Program-made: the position numbers and the translations under genes
The notes under the pieces: model-generated
The model's input: the letters and a program-made list of their open reading frames with translations, nothing else
What the model was told of the DNA's origin: nothing
The model's database searches: none
Part shown: positions 8,855 to 18,529 of the stretch, one piece after another
Numbering within the stretch: the stretch's first letter is position 1
Layout: every line of letters starts with the position of its first letter
DNA from: Sinobacterium norvegicum
GTDB lineage: Bacteria; Pseudomonadota; Gammaproteobacteria; Pseudomonadales; Sinobacteriaceae
Reading direction: 5' to 3'
Assembly: GCF_923077115.1 (NCBI RefSeq)
Contig: NZ_CAKLPX010000001.1
Span: 1,893,565 to 1,957,564 of the forward strand
DNA: 64,000 nucleotides

Positions 8855-9613
8855 TCAGCCAGATGCGGGGGCCTCAGCAAGCGTCTGTAAGCGCCCCACC
8901 ATGGGTACTAAATTAATACCCAACTGAGCCGACAGCTTCTGCGCCTGCTGCTTAAGCTCTTTATTGCTAATAACTATAGTCGCCTTGGTGGCAATAATAA
9001 TCCAGTTACCACTGGCCGTAGAACAAACCCGCACATCACCAAACAACCGCTGCAATACATCTTTCAGGGTCTGGTCATAACGATGCTCCTGCCAACAGTT
9101 GAGTACCAGTACACCGCCGGTTTTTAAACGCAGGTGGCATCGCTCGATAAATTCGGCCTCGGTCTGTCGTGCATCAACGCCCTCTGCGGTATAAATATCA
9201 GCAAACAAAATATCTGTTTTTTTCTGTGAGCAATCCTGCAGGAATGCATTGGCATCAGCATTGATCACCTGCAAGCGCTTGGAACGGGGTAGTTGGAAAT
9301 ATTTATAGGCCAGCACAATCACCTGCTGACGAAGTTCAATAGCCCGTATTTTAACACCCGAAAAACAATGATGTACCGCCGTGACCAGGCAGCCACCACC
9401 CAAACCAAGTACGATGATATTCTTCGGGCTATTAAACAAGAACGCCAGACACATCGCCTGGGTATATTCGTGCTGCAAGACCGCCGGAGCAGACTTTAAT
9501 TGACAGCTTTGCTCGTCCTCTAGGCCAAAGGATAAGTAGCGATATTCAGGGCTGTCTATCACAACCAGCGGGCCAAAAGGATCAAAGCCCCGGTGTATTT
9601 CTTTGCCGTTCAT
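8855..9613 (-). CDS. Spermidine-synthase-like methyltransferase-fold protein
   Basis: A 252-residue Rossmann-fold protein. The nucleotide-binding motif is VLGLGGGCLVTAVHH (about residues 69-83), followed by an acidic ligand residue in RAIELRQQVI and the motif DILFADIYTAEGVD, as in SpeE-like proteins. It is shorter than true spermidine synthases and no speD lies nearby, so polyamine synthesis should not be assumed. Many marine gammaproteobacteria carry such stand-alone SpeE-like proteins of unknown substrate. Confidence 0.75.
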   Translation of the reverse strand: MNGKEIHRGFDPFGPLVVIDSPEYRYLSFGLEDEQSCQLKSAPAVLQHEYTQAMCLAFLFNSPKNIIVLGLGGGCLVTAVHHCFSGVKIRAIELRQQVIVLAYKYFQLPRSKRLQVINADANAFLQDCSQKKTDILFADIYTAEGVDARQTEAEFIERCHLRLKTGGVLVLNCWQEHRYDQTLKDVLQRLFGDVRVCSTASGNWIIIATKATIVISNKELKQQAQKLSAQLGINLVPMVGRLQTLAEAPASG

Positions 9614-9885
9614 TTTTGCCCTGTGGTATTCGAAGGTAAATTAGATTACAGATATTAAACCAACTAACTGACTGAGTTAGGGTTTCCCCCTATTGCTCAC
9701 CCTTTTTGAGCGCACTATTATTACACAATGTTAACAACGGCAATTCATGTCCCGCCTCGAGAATTCTATACCGCATTGAAGTTAGAAGCATCGTCAATCA
9801 GCGACTATGCTAATAATTGTTTTTATTGGCGTCTTTATTCAGTAAGTTCGAGAACGTCACACCCATTCATTTTTTAACAACGTAA

Positions 9886-11070
9886 ATGGCCATCACTATG
9901 AATAACTGGATTTTGGTTTTAAACGCAGGCAGTTCAAGCCTTAAATTTGCCCTCGTCGATGCAATCACCGGTGACAGTGGCTTCGAAGGATTAGCCGAGC
10001 GACTCGGCAACACCGATGCCGTTATCACCATTAAATCCAACGGCAATAAAAGTGAGAGCAAAATAGCCGATGGAAAGATGGCTTCCGCTATCGCCATGGT
10101 CATGTCAGCACTGCCGGCCGACACCGTACCCGCCGCCATCGGCCATCGTGTGGTTCACGGCGGTGAAAAGTTCCGTCAATCGGTCGTCATAGACGATAGC
10201 GTCAAGGCGGGAATTAAAGATTGCGCCAAACTCGCTCCGCTGCACAACCTGGCTAATTTAGAAGGTATCGAGGCCGCCCAACAAGCCTTCCCCAACCTTC
10301 CTCAGGTTGCTGTTTTTGATACCGCTTTCCACTCCCAGTTAGAGCCTCAGGTTTACCAGTATGCCATCCCACAAAGCCTCTACCGCGACCATCATATCCG
10401 CCGCTACGGCATGCACGGCACCAGTCACCAATACGTTGGCGAACAGGCTGCCATCGCTCTCGGCCAAGATTTTAACAACATCCAAATCATCACCGCTCAC
10501 CTCGGTAATGGCTGTAGCGCCAGCGCCATACGAAACGGCCACTCTGTCGATACCACCATGGGCATGACGCCACTCGAAGGCCTGGTCATGGGTACTCGCT
10601 CCGGCGATGTCGACCCCGGCATTATTCTCTGGCTGGCACAGCAGCAGGGCATGGATGGCGACCAACTGTCAGATTTATTGAACAAAAAATCGGGGCTACT
10701 CGGCCTCAGTGAATTGACCAACGACTGCCGTGGCATCGAAGAAGCTGCCGCCGAAGGTCACGCTGGCGCCAAGCTGGCGCTCGATGTTTTTTGTTTCCGT
10801 TTAGCGCGGACTATTTCTGCCTTAACCGTGGGGCTCGACAGGCTTGACGCGTTGATCTTTACCGGTGGCATCGGCGAGAACTCAGAACTCATTCGCGCCC
10901 GAGTAACCGAGCAACTATCCATTTTTAAACTTGCCATCAACGAGACTGCCAATGCTGATCGTAAGCGCAGTAACCCCAATATTGCGCAGCCGGGAACAAC
11001 ACCCGTACTGGTGATCAATACCAACGAAGAATATATGATCGCCAAGCAAACTTTGTCACTTTGCCAATAA
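9886..11070 (+). CDS. ackA: Acetate kinase
   Basis: Converts acetyl phosphate and ADP to acetate and ATP, and the reverse. Family motifs are all present: VLNAGSSSLKFAL near the start, GHRVVHGG, HNLANLEGIEA, GMHGTSHQYV, GNGCSA, GTRSGDVDPG and TGGIGENS. The length (394 aa) is typical. The ATG at 9886 or the one at 9898 could be used; neither has a strong ribosome-binding site. It lies 34 nt before pta in the usual ackA-pta operon. Confidence 0.97.
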   Translation: MAITMNNWILVLNAGSSSLKFALVDAITGDSGFEGLAERLGNTDAVITIKSNGNKSESKIADGKMASAIAMVMSALPADTVPAAIGHRVVHGGEKFRQSVVIDDSVKAGIKDCAKLAPLHNLANLEGIEAAQQAFPNLPQVAVFDTAFHSQLEPQVYQYAIPQSLYRDHHIRRYGMHGTSHQYVGEQAAIALGQDFNNIQIITAHLGNGCSASAIRNGHSVDTTMGMTPLEGLVMGTRSGDVDPGIILWLAQQQGMDGDQLSDLLNKKSGLLGLSELTNDCRGIEEAAAEGHAGAKLALDVFCFRLARTISALTVGLDRLDALIFTGGIGENSELIRARVTEQLSIFKLAINETANADRKRSNPNIAQPGTTPVLVINTNEEYMIAKQTLSLCQ

Positions 11071-11104
11071 GCTGATTGCCCGCTAATTACCGATAGGAAT
11101 TTTA

Positions 11105-13222
11105 ATGAAACACTGTTTTATGCTCAGCCCAATGGGTTCATCCACCGGCGCCAGTTCTGTCGCCATGGGCGTTTTACACCTGGCCGATCAGCGCGGACTA
11201 TCGGCGGCGTTTTTTCTGCCCGTTGCTCAATCGGTGCAAAGTCTCAGCACTACATTCGGCGCCAAACCTGCGATGGGAATGGAACAACTTCATCAATACC
11301 TCAGCGACGGCGAACTCGATGATGCCTTAGAATTAATTGTCGCCGCCTACGAAGAAGCCGCCAAAGATGCTGATATCGTTATCGTCCTCGGCTTGGCCGC
11401 CAATGACCAAGCCCCCTTTGCCGCTCGAGTCAATGCCGCGCTAGCCAAGTCTCTTGACGCCAAGGTTATTTTGGTTACAACAGACACCGAGGCCTCGCAC
11501 CAATACATGAACCGCAAGCTCGAAGTGGCCTCTGAAGTTTATGGTGGCTCTGTGCACGGTCGCACTCTGGGTGTGGTCATTAATAAAGCCGGCGCGCCTC
11601 GCGATGTTCATGGCACGATTCGACCCGAGATGTTCGATACCCAAGGCCGCGAGATCCCCTCCGCCGCAACGCTGGAAAAGCAACTGCCTATCTTCCGTGG
11701 CGGTCACTTTAAACTGTTCGGTATTATCCCGTGGCAGAGCCGCTTGATGGCTCCTCGCAGCATCGATTTGAACCGCGTTTTACCGGTTCAAATGCTACAT
11801 GAGGGCGAGGCACATACTCGACGCATTGAGCACGTCAGTATTGGCGCACGCTCTCCAGGGAATCTGGTGTCAGTATTACAACCCGGCACCTTGATTGTGA
11901 CATCTGGCGACCGTAACGACGTCCTGCAAGCCGCAGCGCTGGCTGAAATTAACGGCAAACATCTGGCGGGGGTTCTGTTAACCGGCGGCTTAGAGCCCGC
12001 TGAATCAACTCTGCAGCTCATTGCACCCGCTCTTAAATCCGGTCTGCCAATTATGCTGACCAAGATTGCCACCTATCCAACAGCCACGCGTTTGCCATCA
12101 CTCTATCCCTATACACCGGATGATGACAACGAGCGCTTCGACGCGGTAACAGAACATGTCGTCGCCCATTTAGAGCGGGAAAAGTTCCGCGAAATGATCA
12201 GCGTCGATGGCGAGCGTCGCTTGTCACCAGCGGCCTTCCGCTACAACTTGGTCCGGGTCTCATCGGCACTGAAGAAAACCATTGTTTTGCCTGAAGGCGA
12301 TGAGCCTCGCACCGTTGAAGCCGCCATTGCCTGCGCCAAGAAAGGCATCGCTCATTGTCAGCTATTAGCTGAGCCCAAGATCATTGATGAGCTGATGAAA
12401 AAGCGCGGCTGGGACTATCCTGAACGTAACTTTGAGATTGTCGACCCTCGCTCTATTCGTAATAAATATGTCAACGCCTTCGTCGAACTTCGCAAGCACA
12501 AAGGCATGAACGAGGTTCGCGCCCATCAGCTACTCGAGGACAACGTCGTGTTAGGCACGATGATGCTTCAGCAGAACGACGTCGATGGCTTAGTCTCTGG
12601 TGCGGTACATACAACCGCCAATACGATTTTACCGGCTTTACAGCTCATTAAGACAAAACCTGGCTCAAGCTTGGTGTCATCGATCTTTTTCATGTGCCTG
12701 CCGGACCAGGTAATGGTTTACGGTGATTGCGCCGTTAACCCGGACCCCGATGCCCAGCAGCTCGCTGACATTGCCATTCAATCGGCAGATTCCGCTGCCG
12801 CCTTTGGCATTCCTCCTCGCGTCGCAATGATCTCCTACAGCACCGGTAGCTCTGGCACCGGCGCCGATGTAGAAAAAGTGCGCGAAGCAACACGACTTGC
12901 CAAGGAATTACGCCCCGACTTGTTGATTGATGGGCCGCTACAATATGATGCAGCCACCACCGCCAGTGTCGCAGCCAGCAAGGCACCGGACAGCCCTGTC
13001 GCCGGCAAGGCAACGGTAATCATATTTCCTGATTTGAATACCGGTAACACCACCTACAAGGCAGTGCAACGAAGTGCCTCTGTGGTCAGCGTCGGCCCGA
13101 TGCTGCAGGGTTTGAACAAACCGGTCAACGATTTGTCACGCGGCGCATTGGTAGACGATATTGTCTATACCGTCGCACTAACCGCCATTCAAGCAGGCGC
13201 AGACAATCCCGAGACTAATTAA
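11105..13222 (+). CDS. pta: Phosphate acetyltransferase (long form)
   Basis: Interconverts acetyl-CoA and acetyl phosphate. At 705 residues it is the long gammaproteobacterial form. An N-terminal P-loop-like domain (MLSPMGSSTGASSVAMGVL) and a central DRTGG domain (GTLIVTSGDRNDVLQAAA) precede the catalytic PTA domain from about residue 390 (KKTIVLPEGDEPRTVEAA; ISYSTGSSGTGADVEKV; GPLQYDAA; FPDLNTGNTTYKAVQR). It is preceded by GATAGGAATTTTAATG, a reasonable ribosome-binding site, and followed by an intrinsic terminator. Confidence 0.97.
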   Translation: MKHCFMLSPMGSSTGASSVAMGVLHLADQRGLSAAFFLPVAQSVQSLSTTFGAKPAMGMEQLHQYLSDGELDDALELIVAAYEEAAKDADIVIVLGLAANDQAPFAARVNAALAKSLDAKVILVTTDTEASHQYMNRKLEVASEVYGGSVHGRTLGVVINKAGAPRDVHGTIRPEMFDTQGREIPSAATLEKQLPIFRGGHFKLFGIIPWQSRLMAPRSIDLNRVLPVQMLHEGEAHTRRIEHVSIGARSPGNLVSVLQPGTLIVTSGDRNDVLQAAALAEINGKHLAGVLLTGGLEPAESTLQLIAPALKSGLPIMLTKIATYPTATRLPSLYPYTPDDDNERFDAVTEHVVAHLEREKFREMISVDGERRLSPAAFRYNLVRVSSALKKTIVLPEGDEPRTVEAAIACAKKGIAHCQLLAEPKIIDELMKKRGWDYPERNFEIVDPRSIRNKYVNAFVELRKHKGMNEVRAHQLLEDNVVLGTMMLQQNDVDGLVSGAVHTTANTILPALQLIKTKPGSSLVSSIFFMCLPDQVMVYGDCAVNPDPDAQQLADIAIQSADSAAAFGIPPRVAMISYSTGSSGTGADVEKVREATRLAKELRPDLLIDGPLQYDAATTASVAASKAPDSPVAGKATVIIFPDLNTGNTTYKAVQRSASVVSVGPMLQGLNKPVNDLSRGALVDDIVYTVALTAIQAGADNPETN

Positions 13223-13250
13223 TACTCAGCGCTTTAACCACTAACAAAAA

Positions 13251-13280
13251 GCCTCAACTTTCTGGTTGGGGCTTTTTTTT
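13251..13280 (+). terminator. Intrinsic terminator of ackA-pta
   Basis: GCCTCAAC-TTTCTG-GTTGGGGC stem with a following run of eight T residues, 28 nt after the pta stop codon. Confidence 0.9.
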
Positions 13281-13358
13281 GGACAAAATAAATAGCCTGT
13301 TAATTTTTCCCGCCGGTTAATCTGATATACACTGGAGGCATCTCATACAAAAAGAATA

Positions 13359-14045
13359 ATGACTATGAAAAATACAATATTGCACCTCGCAGTGGTGACA
13401 TTGACCGGCCTGTTTACCAGCCAGTCATTCGCACAAATGTTTATCGAGAGCGGCCAGCGCTCAGGCCGTACAGAGTTTACAATTCAAGCTGCCTATCAAG
13501 GCTCAGAGACCTTTGACCTCGGTGCAGGCAGCGAGATGAAAACCAGTAGCGATACCGGTTTTGGCATGAGCTTTGGCCACAATATTGATAACCATTGGAA
13601 TATTGGTTTCAATATGAATTTCAATAATGCCAATTACAACGCCACTGTGCCGTTAGAAGGTTCTACCGAGACTACTAACATTAAATCCAAGGTCGACAGT
13701 TTCAATGGTCAGCTCAACGCTACCTACCACTTATTTGAGGGCAACTTAACACCCTTTATCAGTGGCGGCATTGGCTGGACTTATACCGACTCGAATATTG
13801 CCGACGGCCCACCGAGCTCTGCCTGTTGGTACGACCCTTGGTATGGTTACTATCGCTGCGGCTATTATCAAACCACCCACACCGACACCAGCTTTTCCTA
13901 CAATGCCGCCGTCGGCCTACGCTGGGATATTAGCGACAAGCACTTTCTTCGCGGCAGTGTCGGCAAACAGTGGGTCAATATGAGTATTGCCGATAACACA
14001 CCAAGTTTTACCACCGGTCGAATCGAGTTCGGCTTTATGATGTAA
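13359..14045 (+). CDS. Outer-membrane beta-barrel protein
   Basis: A 228-residue protein with a signal peptide ending in SQSFA (cleavage before QMFIESG). Alternating amphipathic strands and a terminal strand ending in ...FGFMM point to a small barrel of the OmpW/OMP_b-brl type. A predicted loop at residues 156-170 is strikingly aromatic and carries two cysteines (CWYDPWYGYYRCGYY). The function is unknown. It is flanked by the pta terminator and a downstream hairpin, so it is probably monocistronic. Confidence 0.7.
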   Translation: MTMKNTILHLAVVTLTGLFTSQSFAQMFIESGQRSGRTEFTIQAAYQGSETFDLGAGSEMKTSSDTGFGMSFGHNIDNHWNIGFNMNFNNANYNATVPLEGSTETTNIKSKVDSFNGQLNATYHLFEGNLTPFISGGIGWTYTDSNIADGPPSSACWYDPWYGYYRCGYYQTTHTDTSFSYNAAVGLRWDISDKHFLRGSVGKQWVNMSIADNTPSFTTGRIEFGFMM

Positions 14046-14061
14046 TAGCATGAATGCCTTA

Positions 14062-14085
14062 GACGCTCAGCCTCCGCCGAGCGTC
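14062..14085 (+). repeat. Hairpin after the barrel-protein gene
   Basis: GACGCTC-N10-GAGCGTC, 16 nt past the stop codon and 29 nt before the next gene. The following sequence is only moderately T-rich, so termination is possible but not certain. Confidence 0.4.
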
Positions 14086-14114
14086 CATCACCCTCTTTAT
14101 AAGCAGTAATCCCG

Positions 14115-15056
14115 ATGACCATAAATCAACTAACCGACCTACAGCAGCAGTTTAGCGATAAGCCGACCGTGCAATTTGAGCAGTGCAACGAACTCATTGC
14201 CTTGCAAGTCAACAATGCCGTCGCAAAGGCTACAATCTTCTGTCAGGGTGCTCAGATCAGTTTGTATCAACCTCATCAGAGCGCTGCCGTGTTATGGACC
14301 AGCCCCGCGTGTGATTATTCGGCGGGGAAATCACTGCGCGGCGGTATCCCGATTTGCTGGCCGTGGTTTAGCGGCCTGGCCGACAACCCCAAAACGGTGA
14401 CAGAGCAGTACTCGACAGAGCAGTTAGCAGCCGCCCCTCCCCATGGCATAGTGCGAGAACTCGATTGGCAATTAGCCGAGATCAATGAGCATGAGAACGT
14501 CACTGAGTTAGTGTGGTTTCTCGATTTAGCTAAGGATAGTAGTACATACTGGCCCTATAAAACATCGCTCAGCTACCGTGTATCCATCGGCAAAGAGTTA
14601 AATATCGAGTTTAATGTCTGTAATAACGGTGTGGATAAGTTTCACTTCAGCACGGCATTACACAGCTATTTAGCGGTCGATAATATCGACAATGCGGTAA
14701 TCAGTGGCCTGGACGGCTGCGATTATGTTGATGCGTTAGACGAAAGAAAATTACACCGGCAGCAGGGCGGCATTCGCTTCACCGGTGAAACCGACCGAAT
14801 CTACCGTGGCTGCAATACCGATATCACACTGACAGAAGAAGGCAGCGACAATGACAGTCTCGTCATCAGCAGCTCTAACAGTGACTCCGCCGTTATCTGG
14901 AACCCCTGGATTGAAAAATCGAAGACGCTCAGCCACTTTGCCGATGACGCTTATCAATCGATGCTTTGCATCGAGACAGCCAATGCCGACAAAGATTTTG
15001 TCACCCTCGAGCCTGGCCACAGCCATTGCCTCACCGTCACCTTAGCCCGCCGCTGA
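14115..15056 (+). CDS. yeaD: D-hexose-6-phosphate mutarotase (YeaD family)
   Basis: Galactose-mutarotase-fold epimerase that interconverts hexose-6-phosphate anomers. Family hallmarks include SLRGGIPICWPWFSGL (around residue 75), PPHGIVRELDWQL with the catalytic-region histidine, FHFSTALHSYL (second histidine) and IYRG. At 313 residues it is close to the family length. The stop codon overlaps the arfB start (TGATG), so the genes are translationally coupled. Confidence 0.85.
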   Translation: MTINQLTDLQQQFSDKPTVQFEQCNELIALQVNNAVAKATIFCQGAQISLYQPHQSAAVLWTSPACDYSAGKSLRGGIPICWPWFSGLADNPKTVTEQYSTEQLAAAPPHGIVRELDWQLAEINEHENVTELVWFLDLAKDSSTYWPYKTSLSYRVSIGKELNIEFNVCNNGVDKFHFSTALHSYLAVDNIDNAVISGLDGCDYVDALDERKLHRQQGGIRFTGETDRIYRGCNTDITLTEEGSDNDSLVISSSNSDSAVIWNPWIEKSKTLSHFADDAYQSMLCIETANADKDFVTLEPGHSHCLTVTLARR

Positions 15057-15469
15057 TGATTGAAATAAGCAGCCATGTAAGAATTAAAGAGTGGGAGTTG
15101 GAACTGACCGCTATTCGCGCGCAGGGCGCCGGTGGACAAAATGTTAACAAGGTCTCCTCCGCCATCCACCTACGCTTTGATATCAAACGCTCTTCATTGC
15201 CGCCGTTTTATAAGGAGCGCCTACTGCTGTTAAAAGATAGCCGTATTAATAAAGACGGCGTATTAGTCATCAAGGCACAGCGGTTTCGCACGCAAGAAAA
15301 AAACCGTGAGGATGCACTCGTGCGGTTAAAGGAAATCATTGTCAAGGCAACCGCTGTAACCAAGGCGCGCCGCGCCACCAAGCCAACAAAAGGCTCGCAA
15401 CGCAGACGAGTCGACAGCAAAGTAAAACATGGCAAGAATAAATCTTTGAGAAAGAAAGTCGATTACTGA
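15056..15469 (+). CDS. arfB: Alternative ribosome-rescue factor ArfB
   Basis: A 137-residue peptidyl-tRNA hydrolase that frees ribosomes stalled on non-stop mRNA. The catalytic loop is RAQGAGGQNVNKVSSAIHL (GGQ at residues 26-28). The basic C-terminal tail (RRRVDSKVKHGKNKSLRKK) inserts into the empty mRNA channel in this family. A longer reading frame starts at 14966, but the ATG at 15056 overlapping the yeaD stop gives the family start MIEIS. Confidence 0.9.
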   Translation: MIEISSHVRIKEWELELTAIRAQGAGGQNVNKVSSAIHLRFDIKRSSLPPFYKERLLLLKDSRINKDGVLVIKAQRFRTQEKNREDALVRLKEIIVKATAVTKARRATKPTKGSQRRRVDSKVKHGKNKSLRKKVDY

Positions 15470-15488
15470 TACAAACACTGGAAACACT

Positions 15489-15836
15489 ATGAACAAGCTA
15501 GAACAACTGATCCAACAACTAAACAATAGTGCTGACACGGTTGAATTCACCGACGTCATCGCGGTCATCGCTGAGTACTATGATTACACCCCGGCGGCAT
15601 TTACCAACGGCGGCACACGCAATGAAGCAGGCACCAATGAGGGCTCTGCCAAAATTTTCGCCTTTGGCCTGCTGAACGAATTAACACCGGCGCAAACACT
15701 GAGTTGCTTCGGCACTTATTACCGTCACGATGTGTTGAACCACCCCGACAACAACGATCACCAAAACATTCGAAACTTTATTAACAGCGGCTGGAATGGC
15801 ATCTCATTCGACCAACCGGCACTGAGCAAAAAGTAA
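15489..15836 (+). CDS. HopJ-family protein
   Basis: A 115-residue protein with the conserved core FTDVIAVIAEYYDYTPAAFTNGG, NEAGTNEGSAKIFAFG and CFGTYYRHDVLNHP. The family is named after a Pseudomonas syringae type III effector. It is, however, widespread in free-living bacteria, and no secretion genes occur here, so an effector role is unlikely. The biochemical function is unknown. It lies 19 nt downstream of arfB and is probably cotranscribed with it. Confidence 0.8.
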   Translation: MNKLEQLIQQLNNSADTVEFTDVIAVIAEYYDYTPAAFTNGGTRNEAGTNEGSAKIFAFGLLNELTPAQTLSCFGTYYRHDVLNHPDNNDHQNIRNFINSGWNGISFDQPALSKK

Positions 15837-15849
15837 GCGCCGCCACAAC

Positions 15850-15875
15850 GACACACCTTTTCATGACGGTGTGTC
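15850..15875. repeat. Perfect inverted repeat after the HopJ gene
   Basis: GACACACC-N10-GGTGTGTC, 13 nt after the stop codon. No U-tract follows on either strand, so it is not a classical intrinsic terminator; it may protect the mRNA 3' end. Confidence 0.4.
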
Positions 15876-16042
15876 ACACCCCGCCACACCCTACTCTCCA
15901 GCGCCCAATATTCGACCAATATCGTCCAGCCCTCAGCAGAGCTGGCTGCTGGCAAACTACCCCGTACTTACACACCTGCTTATGCACAGAAACAGTGGAG
16001 AACTTATTCAGTAAAGTTACCCACAGCACTTTTACCAGCCAC

Positions 16043-16065
16043 AAAAAAGCCGCTCGGAAGCGGCT
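16043..16065 (-). terminator. Intrinsic terminator of the TonB-dependent receptor gene
   Basis: AGCCGCT-CGGA-AGCGGCT stem with a T-run on the minus strand, 24 nt after the receptor stop codon. Confidence 0.85.
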
Positions 16066-16089
16066 CAAGGGATAACAATACTTCTTCGC

Positions 16090-18429
16090 TTAGAAGCGAT
16101 AGCCGCCTTGCAGGGCAATCGTTCTTGGCGCCTCAACAATACCGTACTGGCTCTTATAACCCAGCGTCGACGCCAGTGGCGTGTCGGCAGAGTATGAAAC
16201 TACCGTCTCATCGCTCAGGTTCTTGCCGACCAGCGACACATCCCAGCTACCATCTTCACCACCTAAGCCAATTCTGGCGTTGACCGTGGTATAGCCTTGC
16301 TGCTTGGTATCTTCTTCCAAGCTACCTGCGGTGTAATAGCTGTCTTTGTAGAGCAGATCGAGGTTGGCCAACACTTCAACACCGCTGCCGCCGATGGGGC
16401 GAACATATTCAGTCATCAGGTTAACCGTCCAGGGCGAGACAAACTGGTTGGTTTCTCCCGATTGATCACAGACTGATGCACCGGCAGCAATTTGCTCATA
16501 ACGACACGTGCCGTTCTCATAATCTTCAAATTCGAAGTCTAGATAAGCAATCGAGGTAGAGAAGGTTAGATGCTCTGTTGCCCTGAAGCGTCCGTCGACT
16601 TCAAAGCCCTGGCTGACTGCGCCGGCAGCATTACCGACGTTGAAACCGAGGGTACCATCAAAGACAGAGACCTGTAAGTCATCATATTCGGTTCTGTAAA
16701 CCGCCGCGTTCAATGTCGCACGACCGTCTAACAGACGAGACTTCATGCCCACTTCGAAGTTAAGCGCTTCCTCATCATCAAACTCGAACGCACCTGGGTC
16801 ACTGCCATCGGTAGGATAAGGAGTGTTGTTCGAGCGCGCATCAAAACCACCCGACTTAAAGCCACTAGAGACGGTGGCATAGGTCATCATATTGTCGGTT
16901 AAATCAAACTGAACCGTCGCCATCGGGGCAAAGTTAGACTTACTACGCTCGTCTTCAATTTCAAACTCGTACACTTTAAACAAACCGTTTAACGTGGCAT
17001 CAACGCTGGGCTTGATCGAGGGATCAATATCACTGCCATCAATTGTTTTAAAGGCAAGTGACTTATCCGCTGATTTCTTTTCTTCAGAATATCGGCCACC
17101 AACAATGGCTCGGAAGCGATCTGATATATTCCAGGTCACCTGACCAAACACCGACCACTCATCGCTGTCTTGATTTAGTTCACGTGGTGCCGAAATATCT
17201 GCAAGGTTGGGGTTCACAACTCTTGCCAACAAACTGTTTTGATCGATCTTAAGATTATCTTCGAAGGTCAATTCACTGGTTTGGGCATAGGCACCAACAA
17301 TGTAATCGAACATTTCACCACCAGGAGAGGTAAAGCGAATCTCCTGGCTTAACTGTGAATAATCTTCCTGAGATTGTAAGTTAAAAATGTTGGCACCGGT
17401 GAAATCACAGTCACACAGTTCATCATAATCGTAGGCTAAATAGCCAGTAATAAACGTCAGCTGACTGTCATTATCAAAACTGTAATCCACATTCAAGGCA
17501 ACACTGGTCACATCGTTGTTAGAGAACTCTTTATTATCAGCTGAGCGCTTATAATCGGCTTTCTGGTTGAGTACTGAATCATCGGCACCCAAGCGAACCA
17601 AGGCTTCGCCATAGTTACTACCAGCAGCATTATCAGGGGCGTTAATAATTTCAATGTTACGACCGGTATTATCGAAGCTGTCATGCTGAACCTTTAACGA
17701 GGCCTCTAGGCTGTCGGTAAAGGCAACATCGATGACGCCGCGAATGCTGGTTTCATCACGGGTAGGGCCATCTTCACCACGGGTGAGGTTTTCGGTATAA
17801 CCGTCTGTATCCATTTTACGTACCGCTAAACGGCCACCGACAGAATCGGTAATCGGACCAGAGACCATGCCGGTCACTTCGGTGGTGTTGTATTCAGGTT
17901 CGTAATTACCGGTGATCTCAGCCTCAAACTCATCGCTGGGCTTGGCTGTGTGGAGATCGATGGCGCCGGCGATTGAGTTCTTACCAAACAAGATCATCTG
18001 CGGGCCACGTAATACTTCAACGCGTTCCAAATCTAAGAAAGGCGCACGTGACAGCTGCGCACGGCCATGGTAAATACCGTCGACGTACATACCGACCGAT
18101 TGTTCAAAACCCTGGTTGATACCCGAGCCAATACCGCGGATGTAAATATTGGTGCCGATACCCGTTTCAGTCATCGTCAGGTTTGGCACGTAGCTCTGCA
18201 AACCTTCCATACGCTGAATACCAGCATCATATAAAGTATCACCGCTGACGGCAGTGACTGACACGGGTACGTCTTGCAAGTTTTCAACACGTTTTTGTGC
18301 TGTAACAATAACTTCTTCTAGTTGCAAAGATGCATCTTGTGCCACGGCCTGCGTATTGCCGAAACCTAAGATAGCCACTGACATGATTGCCGCAGAGAGC
18401 GGCTTTTTATTAAAGCGTTTCTTATCCAT
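16090..18429 (-). CDS. TonB-dependent outer-membrane receptor
   Basis: A 779-residue receptor. The signal peptide (residues 1 to about 30, ending AVAQ) is followed by the TonB-box region LEEVIVTAQKR. The plug domain carries DVPVSVTAVSG, IYIRGIGS and FLDLERVEVLRGPQMILFGKNSIAGAI. A 22-strand-type barrel ends in the canonical PRTIALQGGYRF with a terminal phenylalanine. It imports a large or scarce ligand using TonB energy. A LacI-type operator pair upstream hints at a carbohydrate ligand, but that is inference; siderophore or other ligands remain possible. Confidence 0.9.
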   Translation of the reverse strand: MDKKRFNKKPLSAAIMSVAILGFGNTQAVAQDASLQLEEVIVTAQKRVENLQDVPVSVTAVSGDTLYDAGIQRMEGLQSYVPNLTMTETGIGTNIYIRGIGSGINQGFEQSVGMYVDGIYHGRAQLSRAPFLDLERVEVLRGPQMILFGKNSIAGAIDLHTAKPSDEFEAEITGNYEPEYNTTEVTGMVSGPITDSVGGRLAVRKMDTDGYTENLTRGEDGPTRDETSIRGVIDVAFTDSLEASLKVQHDSFDNTGRNIEIINAPDNAAGSNYGEALVRLGADDSVLNQKADYKRSADNKEFSNNDVTSVALNVDYSFDNDSQLTFITGYLAYDYDELCDCDFTGANIFNLQSQEDYSQLSQEIRFTSPGGEMFDYIVGAYAQTSELTFEDNLKIDQNSLLARVVNPNLADISAPRELNQDSDEWSVFGQVTWNISDRFRAIVGGRYSEEKKSADKSLAFKTIDGSDIDPSIKPSVDATLNGLFKVYEFEIEDERSKSNFAPMATVQFDLTDNMMTYATVSSGFKSGGFDARSNNTPYPTDGSDPGAFEFDDEEALNFEVGMKSRLLDGRATLNAAVYRTEYDDLQVSVFDGTLGFNVGNAAGAVSQGFEVDGRFRATEHLTFSTSIAYLDFEFEDYENGTCRYEQIAAGASVCDQSGETNQFVSPWTVNLMTEYVRPIGGSGVEVLANLDLLYKDSYYTAGSLEEDTKQQGYTTVNARIGLGGEDGSWDVSLVGKNLSDETVVSYSADTPLASTLGYKSQYGIVEAPRTIALQGGYRF

Positions 18430-18495
18430 AAATCCCCAACCTATTATTATTCAGCACTAACGATATCGATATCTCGGCTGTATTTATTTGTCACT

Positions 18496-18509
18496 TGATA
18501 ACGTTATCA
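18496..18509. promoter_or_regulatory. LacI-family operator candidate (perfect)
   Basis: TGATAACGTTATCA, a perfect 14-bp palindrome with the central CG typical of LacI-family operators, 67-80 bp upstream of the TonB-dependent receptor start. No LacI-type regulator gene is in the window. Confidence 0.55.
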
Positions 18510-18529
18510 GCGACTGTTTTTTATTTGTA

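Noticed and set aside
14966..15055. Longer N-terminus for arfB
   Set aside because: It lies inside yeaD in another frame; the ATG overlapping the yeaD stop matches the family start.
15489..15836. HopJ-family gene as a type III effector
   Set aside because: No secretion apparatus, chaperone or hrp-type promoter is seen, and the family is common in non-pathogens.
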